DNA of 64,000 nt from G963665185 sp049723905 (GTDB lineage Bacteria; Desulfobacterota; Desulfovibrionia; Desulfovibrionales; Desulfovibrionaceae). The notes under the pieces are model-generated. The model searched no databases, was not told the origin of the DNA, and saw only the letters and a list, made by a program, of their open reading frames with translations. Positions 1-7,147 of this stretch are shown here, in pieces. Positions within the stretch are counted from its first letter, which is position 1. Every line of letters begins with the position of its first letter. The DNA lies in the NCBI RefSeq assembly GCF_049723905.1, contig NZ_JBJKFD010000001.1, positions 4,340,001-4,404,000 of the forward strand, given 5' to 3'. The translations under genes were made by a program, and so were the position numbers.

Positions 1-28
1 CCCCATTGGGGAAGACGTTCGTGACGAC

Positions 29-679
29 ATGTCGGCAACCGTGCCCAATCGCGACGAACTGCGGTTTTTCGGGCAGGTCAACGCTTCCATTTCGCACGAA
101 ATGAAGAACGTTCTTGCCGTTATCAACGAGGGGGCAGGCCTGCTGGACGACCTTTGCCTTTTGTCGGCCAAGGGGCGTCCTGTGGACCCGGAGAAATTGG
201 GACTTGTGGCCCGGTCCATTCTGGGGCAGGTCAAGCGGGGCGACAATATCGTGCGCCGTATGAATTCCTTTGCCCACAGCGTGGACCAGGACGTGCATTC
301 CTTCAGCCTGCTCGAAACCATGCAGCTTATGGCGGGCATTGGCGAGCGGGTTGCCGCCAGCAAGGGGCTGAAGCTTGACGTGGAGGAATGCGACGAGGTT
401 ACTATCGAGGCGGACCTGTACGCCGTGGAGCATCTGCTCTTTGCAATGCTTCGTTTTGCGGTGGATACGACGGACGGCGGAGGGAGCCGGCTGCGATTCG
501 CACTCAGCAATGGCGACGACGGCGTGCTTCTGGCGCTGCGGGGCGTATATCTGCCCGAGGGCATGAAACCGGCCGAGGAACTGACCCGATTGGCCGAGGG
601 CGTGGGGGCACGGATGGACCACGACGCGGCTGAAGGCAGCCTGAACGTTTGGATTCCCGCCCACATGGTCCGCGGATAA
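29..679 (+). CDS. Histidine-kinase-like protein with degenerate ATPase domain
   Basis: This 216-residue cytoplasmic protein has a dimerisation/phosphoacceptor helix with an H-box (SISHEMKNVLAVINE, near residues 20-35). The C-terminal half should be the HATPase domain, but I cannot find a clear N, G1 or G2 box; LLFAMLRFAVD sits where the N box would be. It may be a degenerate kinase or a phosphotransfer protein. There are no membrane segments. The reading frame stays open to the window edge, so a start upstream of position 1 cannot be excluded; ATG 29 is the first start inside the window, with a purine-rich GGGGAAG at 8-14 rather far away. A receiver protein follows 46 bp downstream on the same strand, which suggests a paired two-component module. 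Confidence 0.7.
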   Translation: MSATVPNRDELRFFGQVNASISHEMKNVLAVINEGAGLLDDLCLLSAKGRPVDPEKLGLVARSILGQVKRGDNIVRRMNSFAHSVDQDVHSFSLLETMQLMAGIGERVAASKGLKLDVEECDEVTIEADLYAVEHLLFAMLRFAVDTTDGGGSRLRFALSNGDDGVLLALRGVYLPEGMKPAEELTRLAEGVGARMDHDAAEGSLNVWIPAHMVRG

Positions 680-725
680 CCAGGAAGATTTGTAAGCCAG
701 CAAGCCTTTGAGAGGAGATACAAGA

Positions 726-1154
726 ATGGCAGAACGGGTTTTGCTTATCGATGACGAAAAAGAGTTTTTGGAGAATCTGTCCCAACGCATGGAACTTCGC
801 GGTATGGAGGTCAGTACGGCCACGTCCGGCGATGAAGCCGTAAATGCGGTGGACAACGGGGCCTACGACGCCATTGTCCTGGATTTGCAGATGCCGGGAA
901 TGGACGGGCTGGAGGTTCTACGGCAGATAAAGAAAACCCATCCGGAAATGCAGGTCATTCTGCTGTCCGGGCAGGCCACCCTGGAAAAGGGCATCGAAGC
1001 CATGAAACTGGGAGCCATGGACTTTATGGAAAAGCCTGCGGACATCGATGCCCTGGCCGAACGGGTCAAGAAGGCCAAGTACCGTAAGCTGGTTCTGGTG
1101 GAAAAGGGCACCGAGTCCAAGATGAAGGAAATAATGGGCACCAAGGCCTGGTAA
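726..1154 (+). CDS. Single-domain response regulator (CheY-like receiver)
   Basis: A stand-alone receiver domain of 142 residues. The acidic pair lies in LLIDDEKEF (residues 7-15), the phosphoacceptor Asp in VLDLQMPGMDG (Asp53) and the conserved Lys in DFMEKPAD. There is no output domain, only a short basic tail after residue 115. The ATG at 726 is chosen because GAGGAG at 712-717 is well spaced; an in-frame start at 708 would lie upstream of this site. The partner is probably the kinase-like protein just upstream. The output target is unknown. Confidence 0.88.
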   Translation: MAERVLLIDDEKEFLENLSQRMELRGMEVSTATSGDEAVNAVDNGAYDAIVLDLQMPGMDGLEVLRQIKKTHPEMQVILLSGQATLEKGIEAMKLGAMDFMEKPADIDALAERVKKAKYRKLVLVEKGTESKMKEIMGTKAW

Positions 1155-1191
1155 AACATTTGAATGCGACGGGACTGACTTTTCGTCTTGC

Positions 1192-2049
1192 ATGGATTGT
1201 TGCGTGATTGCTCCTCCTCACCCGTTGTACTGCCGCAGTCATGGCGCGGCCCCTTACCGGGCCGCAGTGCTGCACGGTGGTCCCGGCGCACCCGGCTCGG
1301 CTGCTTCTTTGTGCAGGGCTCTGAGCGGGCTGTGCAGCCTGCTGGAACCTTGGCAGACAAAAAACAGTGTTTCCGAACTCCTGGCGGAGTTGCATGACGA
1401 TCTCACCACCTGCGGTGAGCCGCCCTTTCTTCTTGTCGGCCACTCCTGGGGAGCGTGGCTCGGCTGGATGTTTGCGGCCCGGTTTCCCGAACTGGTCGCC
1501 AAGCTGATTCTTGTGGGAAGCGGTCCTTTCGAGCAACGGTACGCCAAAGGCATAATGGAGTGCCGTCTTGCCCGGCTGTCTCCCGACGAGCGGGCCGAGG
1601 TCCCTCGGCTTGTTTCCGGGCTGCAAAAGGGAGGGGCGGAAGCCGACGGCCTGTTGCAGCGGTTCGGGCAGCTTATGAACAAGGCCGATTCCTATGATCC
1701 CGTGCCTGAAAAAAGTCAGGAAGAAGATTCTCAGGAAAAAGAGCATCAGAAAAACGGGCACCAGGAAACGGGATGTAATTTGCAGCAGCACGTGGCCGTA
1801 TGGAACGAGGCAGAAGCCATGCGGCGCAGCGGTGAACTTTTACGCCTGGGCCATAAGATCGTTTGCCCGGTAGTGGCTGTGCAGGGGGAGTACGATCCCC
1901 ACGGCTGCGAGGGGGTGCAAGCACCTCTTGCCGCGGTGCTCAACAATTTTCAGTTCGTGTCATTGCCCCGCTGCGGGCACTCGCCCTGGCTTGAACGGCA
2001 GGCGCGGAGCGCTTTTATGGCGGTAATGGCACGGGAGTTACGGCATTGA
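1192..2049 (+). CDS. Alpha/beta hydrolase
   Basis: A 285-residue alpha/beta-hydrolase fold protein. The visible elements are the oxyanion-hole segment HGGPGAPGS (residues 28-36), the nucleophile elbow GHSWG with Ser85, a probable catalytic Asp in GEYDPH (about 235) and His in RCGHSPW (about 263). The HGGPG signature is typical of proline-iminopeptidase-like hydrolases, but the substrate cannot be read from the sequence. A charged Glu/Gln/Lys-rich segment at about 171-192 looks like a lineage-specific loop in the cap. There is no signal peptide. The start at 1192 has no strong Shine-Dalgarno site, so the N-terminus is uncertain. Confidence 0.82.
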   Translation: MDCCVIAPPHPLYCRSHGAAPYRAAVLHGGPGAPGSAASLCRALSGLCSLLEPWQTKNSVSELLAELHDDLTTCGEPPFLLVGHSWGAWLGWMFAARFPELVAKLILVGSGPFEQRYAKGIMECRLARLSPDERAEVPRLVSGLQKGGAEADGLLQRFGQLMNKADSYDPVPEKSQEEDSQEKEHQKNGHQETGCNLQQHVAVWNEAEAMRRSGELLRLGHKIVCPVVAVQGEYDPHGCEGVQAPLAAVLNNFQFVSLPRCGHSPWLERQARSAFMAVMARELRH

Positions 2050-2444
2050 GGGGGAGGGAATAATCAGACTGTTTTTTTTCATATTTGATATGAAGATTGT
2101 TATGGAGTAAGGTGCTCAGGCCGGTACGGACGAAGTTCCCGTTTTTTGTGTTCGACAAGAAGATAATTGACAGGGAGTGCGGAAGTTCCGTAAGGCTACT
2201 TCGCAGCCGCAATGCCACCTGAATCACCGGCCAGGGTAAACCGAAAACGCCGCAGGCTGGCTTCATCGCAACCGTTCCATGAATACACGACACCACTTTG
2301 AGGGCGCATGCCGCGTCCTCTGGTCGTTTTCGGGGGTGGCCGCCATGGGGGCGGTCAGGAACAAACCGAACGCCTTTTTTGCTTCCTTATAGATTAGGAA
2401 CGGGCGACGCGCTCGATTTGAGACTTTCGAAGGAGAACGAAGTA
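2050..2444. other. Non-coding interval upstream of greA
   Basis: About 395 bp without a convincing gene. A small inverted repeat (TGGCCGCC-GGCGGTCA, about 2338-2358) precedes greA by about 85 bp. I see no riboswitch consensus. Confidence 0.4.
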
Positions 2445-2939
2445 ATGGACAGTATCCCAATTTCCATTCAGGGGTATGAATTGGTCAAGGAAAAGCTGGA
2501 CGACCTCAAGCGGCAACGCCCCGAGGTCAGCAAAGCCATTGGCGAAGCCCGGGAAGAAGGCGACCTCAAGGAAAATGCAGGCTACCACGCCGCCAGGGAA
2601 CGCCAGGGGTGGATTGAAGCGCAGATTCGTTTTATCGAATCCCGCATGCCCAGCTTCAATGTCATAGATCTCGACACGCTGGATGGCGAAACCGTGACCT
2701 ACGGTGCCACAGTGGAAATCGAGGATGTGGAAACCGGAGAAAGCAAGCTCTACACAATCCTCGGCCCGGACGAGACCGATTACGTCAAGGGCAGCATTTC
2801 CATCCTCGCCCCGGTTGCCCGTGCCCTGCTGGGCAAGGAGGAAGGCGACGAAGTGCTTGTGGACATTCCCAAAGGCAAGGTGGAGTACGAAATTACTTCC
2901 GTTGTCTTCAAGGGTGCGAAGGAATTGTTCGGCGAATAA
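2445..2939 (+). CDS. greA: Transcription elongation factor GreA
   Basis: A 164-residue protein, the normal GreA length. The N-terminal coiled-coil (residues 1-75) carries the tip motif EGDLKENAGYHAARE with acidic Asp40 and Glu43, which in GreA proteins enter the RNA polymerase secondary channel and stimulate cleavage of backtracked RNA. The C-terminal FKBP-like domain follows. ATG 2445 is preceded by AAGGAG (2430-2435) at a suitable distance; the frame stays open upstream to 2298 but that part does not look like GreA. It is probably monocistronic, with its own terminator just downstream. Confidence 0.96.
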   Translation: MDSIPISIQGYELVKEKLDDLKRQRPEVSKAIGEAREEGDLKENAGYHAARERQGWIEAQIRFIESRMPSFNVIDLDTLDGETVTYGATVEIEDVETGESKLYTILGPDETDYVKGSISILAPVARALLGKEEGDEVLVDIPKGKVEYEITSVVFKGAKELFGE

Positions 2940-2967
2940 CGTACATCCTGGTTATATTTCAGATACG

Positions 2968-2993
2968 AAAGGCCGGGTAATTCCCGGCTTTTT
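2968..2993 (+). terminator. Rho-independent terminator of greA
   Basis: GCCGGG-TAATT-CCCGGC stem followed by five T residues, 30 bp after the greA stop. Confidence 0.85.
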
Positions 2994-3046
2994 GTATTTG
3001 TAGCATCGGCATTTCGGCTGCCGTACGTGTCTGGACATGCAATAAA

Positions 3047-3079
3047 AGAATCCCGGCGGGATACCCCGCCGGGATTCTT
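3047..3079 (-). terminator. Terminator of the cytochrome c3 gene
   Basis: Perfect stem AAGAATCCCGGCGGG / CCCGCCGGGATTCTT with a 3-4-nt loop, lying downstream of the minus-strand cytochrome gene. It may also act on the plus strand, where TTTGTTTTT follows. Confidence 0.8.
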
Positions 3080-3107
3080 TGTTTTTAGTTCCACAAGCCA
3101 CCTGGGT

Positions 3108-3512
3108 TTATGGGTGGCACTTGGACTTGGAACACCCTGTAAGCGCCTTCTTCTTATCCTTATCCCACTTTTGCGCCTTGGCTTGCTCCTTGTGGCAGCC
3201 CAGGCAGGACATCGGGTCGGCTTTGGTGCGCGCGTGCGCAAGCTGATAAAACGACTCGGGTGACTTGACCTTTTTGTCGAACACGTCATGGCAGCCCGAA
3301 GTGGTACACTTTTGCGGATTGCCGTTTGCATCGGGTTCGTGATGGCACTTCACGCACTTGAATTCGGCGTGGGCCGAGTGCGGGTACATGACCACCTTGT
3401 TGGGAAAGTAGGCCAGCTTGAGAGGGGCTGACGGGGCCGACATGGCCGCGTGCAGCGGGGCGGCGAGCAGCATGAGGGCTGCCACGGCCAACCAGGGAAA
3501 GATTTTTTTCAT
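3108..3512 (-). CDS. Tetraheme cytochrome c3 (class III cytochrome c)
   Basis: A 134-residue precursor with a Sec signal peptide (residues 1 to about 23, cleavage after LHAA). It has four haem-binding motifs in the pattern typical of type I cytochrome c3: CVKCH, CTTSGCH (CX4CH), CLGCH and CSKSKCH (CX4CH), plus additional His residues for bis-His ligation such as YPHSAH. In Desulfovibrio this periplasmic protein takes electrons from periplasmic hydrogenases and formate dehydrogenases and passes them to membrane complexes such as Qrc, which is encoded 3 kb away. A Shine-Dalgarno AAGGAG lies just before the ATG. A hairpin at 3546-3587 sits in the upstream leader. Confidence 0.96.
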   Translation of the reverse strand: MKKIFPWLAVAALMLLAAPLHAAMSAPSAPLKLAYFPNKVVMYPHSAHAEFKCVKCHHEPDANGNPQKCTTSGCHDVFDKKVKSPESFYQLAHARTKADPMSCLGCHKEQAKAQKWDKDKKKALTGCSKSKCHP

Positions 3513-3545
3513 GGCACTTCTCCTTGAGGCTGAGGTGGGGGATTT

Positions 3546-3587
3546 GCGTCCCTTCCGCCAGATGTGTCGGCCTGCCGGAAGGGACGC
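3546..3587 (-). promoter_or_regulatory. Inverted repeat upstream of cytochrome c3
   Basis: GCGTCCCTTCCG and CGGAAGGGACGC form a 12-bp stem with an 18-nt loop between the OsmC gene and the cytochrome c3 gene, both on the minus strand. Neither side has a T-run, so it is more likely a leader structure than an intrinsic terminator. Confidence 0.45.
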
Positions 3588-3656
3588 TTTATGAACTATA
3601 CTACAATGCGCCGGTGCTGCGTCAACAGGAAAAAGTGCCGTTGTTCAATGCGGCGA

Positions 3657-4064
3657 CTAATCCAGAGTCACCTGGAAATCGGGAGGCGTGAGGATGTTCT
3701 TCTTAACCGTGCATTGTTCCACGGTACGGATGAACGCATTTCTGTACTTCTCAGGAAAGCCTTCGGGCAGCGTAAAGTGGTGGGTCATTGTTTCTATTTT
3801 GCTTTCCTGTTCATCGAAGTTCACTTCCGTCTTCATGGTAAGGCCCTTGGGGTCCAGGTTATGCTGTGCAAAAAAACGCTGTGCATACATGGCGGCGCAA
3901 GAGCAAATAGCGGCCTGGAGCAACTCAACAGGGTTGGGGGCAGTATCGTTTCCCCCTTTGTCGGCAGGCAGGTCGGCCTGGATAGTCTTGCCGTCTGCAA
4001 AAGTGGTTTTGACGCAGGCGGGGCTGATTTTCTCATCATAGCTTACTTCTATGGTGGTTTGCAT
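3657..4064 (-). CDS. OsmC/Ohr family protein
   Basis: A 135-residue protein with the OsmC-like fold signature: the segment PNPVELLQAAICSCAAMY (Cys54, Cys56) and a second cysteine region VEQCTV (Cys118). Cysteines at these two places in OsmC/Ohr proteins act in peroxide reduction, which would be useful in an anaerobe exposed to oxygen. AGGAG precedes the ATG. It is upstream of cytochrome c3 on the same strand but about 145 bp away, so cotranscription is uncertain. Confidence 0.87.
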   Translation of the reverse strand: MQTTIEVSYDEKISPACVKTTFADGKTIQADLPADKGGNDTAPNPVELLQAAICSCAAMYAQRFFAQHNLDPKGLTMKTEVNFDEQESKIETMTHHFTLPEGFPEKYRNAFIRTVEQCTVKKNILTPPDFQVTLD

Positions 4065-4291
4065 TAGTGTCTCCTGAGGTTTGCATGATTTTCATATGTA
4101 TGTCTGACCTAGGAATAAGTCTTGATGGCTTTGGAAGCAAGTGGCGACCTCTTTGTGATTATAATTGCATAAAAATCAAGTAGTGGTTGGAACAAAAGGT
4201 TGAAAATGCTATCAATTGCATGCTCGACGGTGTTCTGTGTGGTACACGGGGAGAGCGCCACGGGCGGAAGTTTCAGAAAGCGGAGAAATAT

Positions 4292-5425
4292 ATGGTCGAT
4301 TTGCAGACTCATTTCGCGTCGTCCGAGCGGTCCACACCCTCGCAAATCCTTGCCAGGCACAAGCTGATATCCTCGCAAGCCCTTATCCGGCAGTTGTTGG
4401 ATTATTGTCCGGATTTCATTTTCATATTGGACTGCAATCGCCAGATTGTATTCGCCAACCAAGCCGCAGTCGCCATGGCAAAGGTAAGTTTGGAGCAGAT
4501 ATTGGGGCGGCGGCCCGGCGAAATATTGGGCTGTGGGAATGCGCAGCAGGCCAGCGGGTGCGGAACCAGCCGGGCCTGCCGGTTTTGCGGAGCGGTGCAG
4601 GCCATACTGGAAAGCCGCAAGAAAGAACGATCCGCACAGGAATGCTTTCTGCTCCTCGACGACGGAGGAACCCTACGGGCCGTGGACTTTCGCGTGTGGG
4701 CGGCGACATTCGATTTGGCCGACGAGCAATTCACCATGTTCATGCTGCTTCCTAATGAAGACGAAAAACGGCGGCGGGTGCTTGAGAGGATTTTTTTTCA
4801 CGACATCCTGAATACGGCTACGGCCATAAAAGGATTTGTTCAGTTGGCCAACCAGGGGGTTGTTCAAGATCCTCAGGAGATTATGGAACGGCTGGAAACA
4901 CTGTCCGAACGTATTATAAATGAAATTCGTTCCCAACGCCTGCTTCTCGATGCGGAGGACGGCAAACTGTCCCTCCAAGAGTCTGAAGTGGAGTCCATAG
5001 CCTTCTGCCGAGGAATCCTGCAGGGGGTGTTCAAGGAAGAACTGCTCAGCAGCAGAGTTCTGGAAATGGATGCGGACAGCCAGTCGTTTGCACTGCAGAC
5101 TGACAAAACCTTGCTGGGCCGTATACTGGTAAATATGATCACAAATGGGCTCGAAGCTGCTCTGCCCGGGGAAAGAGTTACTTTGGGATGCTGTAGAAAG
5201 GGAGAGGTGGGGGAGTTCTACGTCCACAATCCTGGGACCATTCCGGAAAAGGCCCAGGCCCTCATATTTAAACGCTCCTTTTCAACAAAAGGGGCGGGCC
5301 GCGGCATTGGAACGTACAGTATAAAGCTGTTTGCGGAAAATCATCTTGGGGGAAAAGTGGGATTTACCTGCGATGAGGAAAAGGGAACACGTTTCTATGT
5401 GCGCCTGCCCACGGACAAAGCGTAA
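4292..5425 (+). CDS. PAS-domain sensor histidine kinase with cysteine cluster
   Basis: A soluble 377-residue kinase. The N-terminal PAS domain (about 30-140) contains a cysteine-rich insertion (GCG...GCGTSRACRFCGAV), which could bind a metal or respond to redox state. The H-box is FFHDILNTATAIKG with His near residue 170. The ATPase domain has the N-box MITNGLEAA and G-box GAGRGIGTYS. ATG 4292 is preferred over an in-frame start at 4187 because CGGAG lies 6 bp upstream. An Hpt protein is convergently encoded just downstream (5480-5788), and the two may belong to one phosphorelay. No receiver is attached. Confidence 0.87.
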   Translation: MVDLQTHFASSERSTPSQILARHKLISSQALIRQLLDYCPDFIFILDCNRQIVFANQAAVAMAKVSLEQILGRRPGEILGCGNAQQASGCGTSRACRFCGAVQAILESRKKERSAQECFLLLDDGGTLRAVDFRVWAATFDLADEQFTMFMLLPNEDEKRRRVLERIFFHDILNTATAIKGFVQLANQGVVQDPQEIMERLETLSERIINEIRSQRLLLDAEDGKLSLQESEVESIAFCRGILQGVFKEELLSSRVLEMDADSQSFALQTDKTLLGRILVNMITNGLEAALPGERVTLGCCRKGEVGEFYVHNPGTIPEKAQALIFKRSFSTKGAGRGIGTYSIKLFAENHLGGKVGFTCDEEKGTRFYVRLPTDKA

Positions 5426-5479
5426 GATGAACGACGGTGGATTGTCGGAGAATTCCCTCTTCCCACAGGGAGGTAGTTT

Positions 5480-5788
5480 TTAGTTCTCGTCTTGCAACGT
5501 CACCCGAACCGAGTCCAGATAGTCTTCAAGCCGGGAAAACAACTGGGTCAGAACTTCAGGTGTGTTTTTTGCGGCGGCCTCCGCCTCAATGGCCTTTCCA
5601 ATTTCACCTAATCCAACAAAGCCGTATCCAAGGCCGGCTCCCTTGAGTGAATGGCCGATGCGCTGCACGTCGATCAGACGTCCCTCTGCCAGTGCCTTAC
5701 GCAAAGTTTCAAGATCGTTGCGGGCGTTTACAAAGAATTTGGGAAGCAAAGGTTCCAGTTCGCTGGCTATGGTTTCGTTATATTCCAT
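5480..5788 (-). CDS. Stand-alone histidine phosphotransfer (Hpt) protein
   Basis: A 102-residue all-helical Hpt protein. The phosphoacceptor His46 lies in IGHSLKGAGLGYG, the classic HxxKG motif. GGAGGT (complement at 5792-5797) sits just upstream of the ATG at 5788; a longer in-frame reading to 5872 lacks a site. Such proteins shuttle phosphate between hybrid kinases and response regulators. The window contains two orphan-like hybrid kinases (23796 and 41911) that could use it. Confidence 0.9.
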   Translation of the reverse strand: MEYNETIASELEPLLPKFFVNARNDLETLRKALAEGRLIDVQRIGHSLKGAGLGYGFVGLGEIGKAIEAEAAAKNTPEVLTQLFSRLEDYLDSVRVTLQDEN

Positions 5789-5900
5789 GGCACCTCCGAC
5801 ACGAATTTTTAAAAAAGAGAACCACCTGGTCCTTCTTGGAAAAAAAATACGCGGCAGAAGTCCTTTTGGCAATTATAAGAAAGGTGCGAGTTGAAAATGG

Positions 5901-5935
5901 AGAGGCGGCTCCATTTGGCCCGTGGAGCCGCCTCT
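5901..5935. terminator. Strong hairpin, possible terminator
   Basis: AGAGGCGGCTCCA / TGGAGCCGCCTCT, 13 perfect base pairs with a 9-nt loop. On the minus strand it is followed by CCATTTT, a weak T-run. No annotated gene reads into it from that side, so it may end an unannotated RNA or be a leader structure of the Hpt gene. Confidence 0.4.
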
Positions 5936-6482
5936 GCCGATGATAGAGATGGTTGGAAGCAACGCCGAAGCGTCGTGATTCCCTATATTATTGTGGGCGC
6001 TCATTCGTCCGGGATTGCCCCGGGTGGTGCGCCCGTAATAAACTGACGTTCCAATACTCTTTTTGTTCACATGAATCCAGTAACTTGGTTTGGAGTAAAA
6101 ATACGCCCAAAAAACAGAAGGCTTATGGGACCTATAGCATATAATTATTGTTTAAATACAGTTAATTAGGTTTCTCAATTTGTACGGACGACAATCTGCT
6201 GGGGTTTGTCTTCGGGAGGTGGAGCCAGGGGAAGAAACTATTCTGTAGCGAGTGCCTCTTTTCTTAAATAATTTGCGTTGAAACGTGTAATTATATCGAA
6301 AAATATGTTGCAAAATAATGAATGGTGGCGTTCTATGGAATAGCTTTTTGGTTGATCAACCAACTTATTCAAGTGAAATCTGGTGAAAAATTTGTTTTTT
6401 TGCTTGTGTGACAAAAAATGCACAATTGCCCGTAACACCAGGAAAAATTGAGAAAAGAGCTCGTGAATAATTTCGTAAGTGC

Positions 6483-6511
6483 TTGACACGGTATGGCCTC
6501 TCTCTTAGAAC
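6483..6511 (+). promoter_or_regulatory. Candidate sigma-70 promoter of the qrc operon
   Basis: TTGACA at 6483-6488, a 17-bp spacer and TAGAAC at 6506-6511, about 58 bp before qrcA. Confidence 0.5.
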
Positions 6512-6568
6512 GACAAGGATTCCAAACGAATTGGCTTTTTTTTAAGAACTCTCAACGGGGCGGAGTGT

Positions 6569-7129
6569 ATGGACCGGAATACCTCATCGCAGTCCGGAGG
6601 AGTGGTATTTTTCCTCCTCGGGTTGATCCTGGCCCTTGGGTTCGGCTGGTTTGTTTTCCCGCAGTTGATGTACAGCGCGAAAACGCAGCCGATTCCCTTC
6701 AACCACAAGATCCATATGGAAGATGCGGGTATGGCATGTGAAGACTGTCATTATTTCCGCGAAGATGGATCCTACAACGGCTTTCCGACCACAGAATCCT
6801 GTGCGGATTGCCATTCCGACGTTACGGAAGGCGACACGCCTGCCGAAAAAGCCATCGACAAGCTCGTCACCGAGTATGTCGAACCTGGCAAAGCGGTGCC
6901 CTGGCTGAACTACCAGCATCAGCCCGACAACGTGTATTTTTCCCATATCGCCCACGAAAGCGAGGACTGCACCTCCTGCCATCCCGACGTTGGCAATGCT
7001 GAGAAAGCGCCGGTTTACCACGAGAATATTCTCACCGGCTACACCAACTACACCATGAAAATGTGGAAGTGTGAGCGCTGTCATGCCGAGAACGGTGTCA
7101 GCAACGCCTGCTTCGTGTGTCACAAGTAA
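6569..7129 (+). CDS. qrcA: Menaquinone reductase, multihaem cytochrome c subunit QrcA
   Basis: A 186-residue membrane-anchored multihaem cytochrome. An N-terminal transmembrane helix (residues 12-31) anchors a periplasmic domain with five canonical CXXCH motifs (CEDCH, CADCH, CTSCH, CERCH, CFVCH). QrcA is described as hexahaem, so a sixth site with a non-canonical motif would be needed; I see only five CXXCH. In characterised Desulfovibrio Qrc, this subunit accepts electrons from type I cytochrome c3, which is encoded at 3108-3512 here. It is the first gene of a four-gene operon whose order matches known qrcABCD. Confidence 0.93.
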   Translation: MDRNTSSQSGGVVFFLLGLILALGFGWFVFPQLMYSAKTQPIPFNHKIHMEDAGMACEDCHYFREDGSYNGFPTTESCADCHSDVTEGDTPAEKAIDKLVTEYVEPGKAVPWLNYQHQPDNVYFSHIAHESEDCTSCHPDVGNAEKAPVYHENILTGYTNYTMKMWKCERCHAENGVSNACFVCHK

Positions 7130-7147
7130 GGAAAGGGGTGGTATAAA

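Larger units (their letters stand above)
5789..6568. other. Long AT-rich non-coding interval with hairpins
   Basis: About 780 bp without a credible gene between the Hpt gene and qrcA. It holds a perfect 13-bp hairpin at 5901-5935, a larger structured element at about 5988-6040 (GGGCGC/GCGCCC with inner CCGGG/CCCGG), a very AT-rich stretch (6100-6480) and the candidate qrc promoter. An 83-codon minus-strand frame at 6238-6489 shows no recognisable features. Confidence 0.5.

Noticed and set aside
2060..2440. Riboswitch (c-di-GMP or cobalamin) in the greA leader
   Set aside because: CAGGGTAAACC at about 2231-2241 looks suggestive, but the rest of either consensus is absent.
6238..6489. 83-codon minus-strand frame before qrcA
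   Set aside because: AT-rich, no ribosome site, no recognisable pattern.
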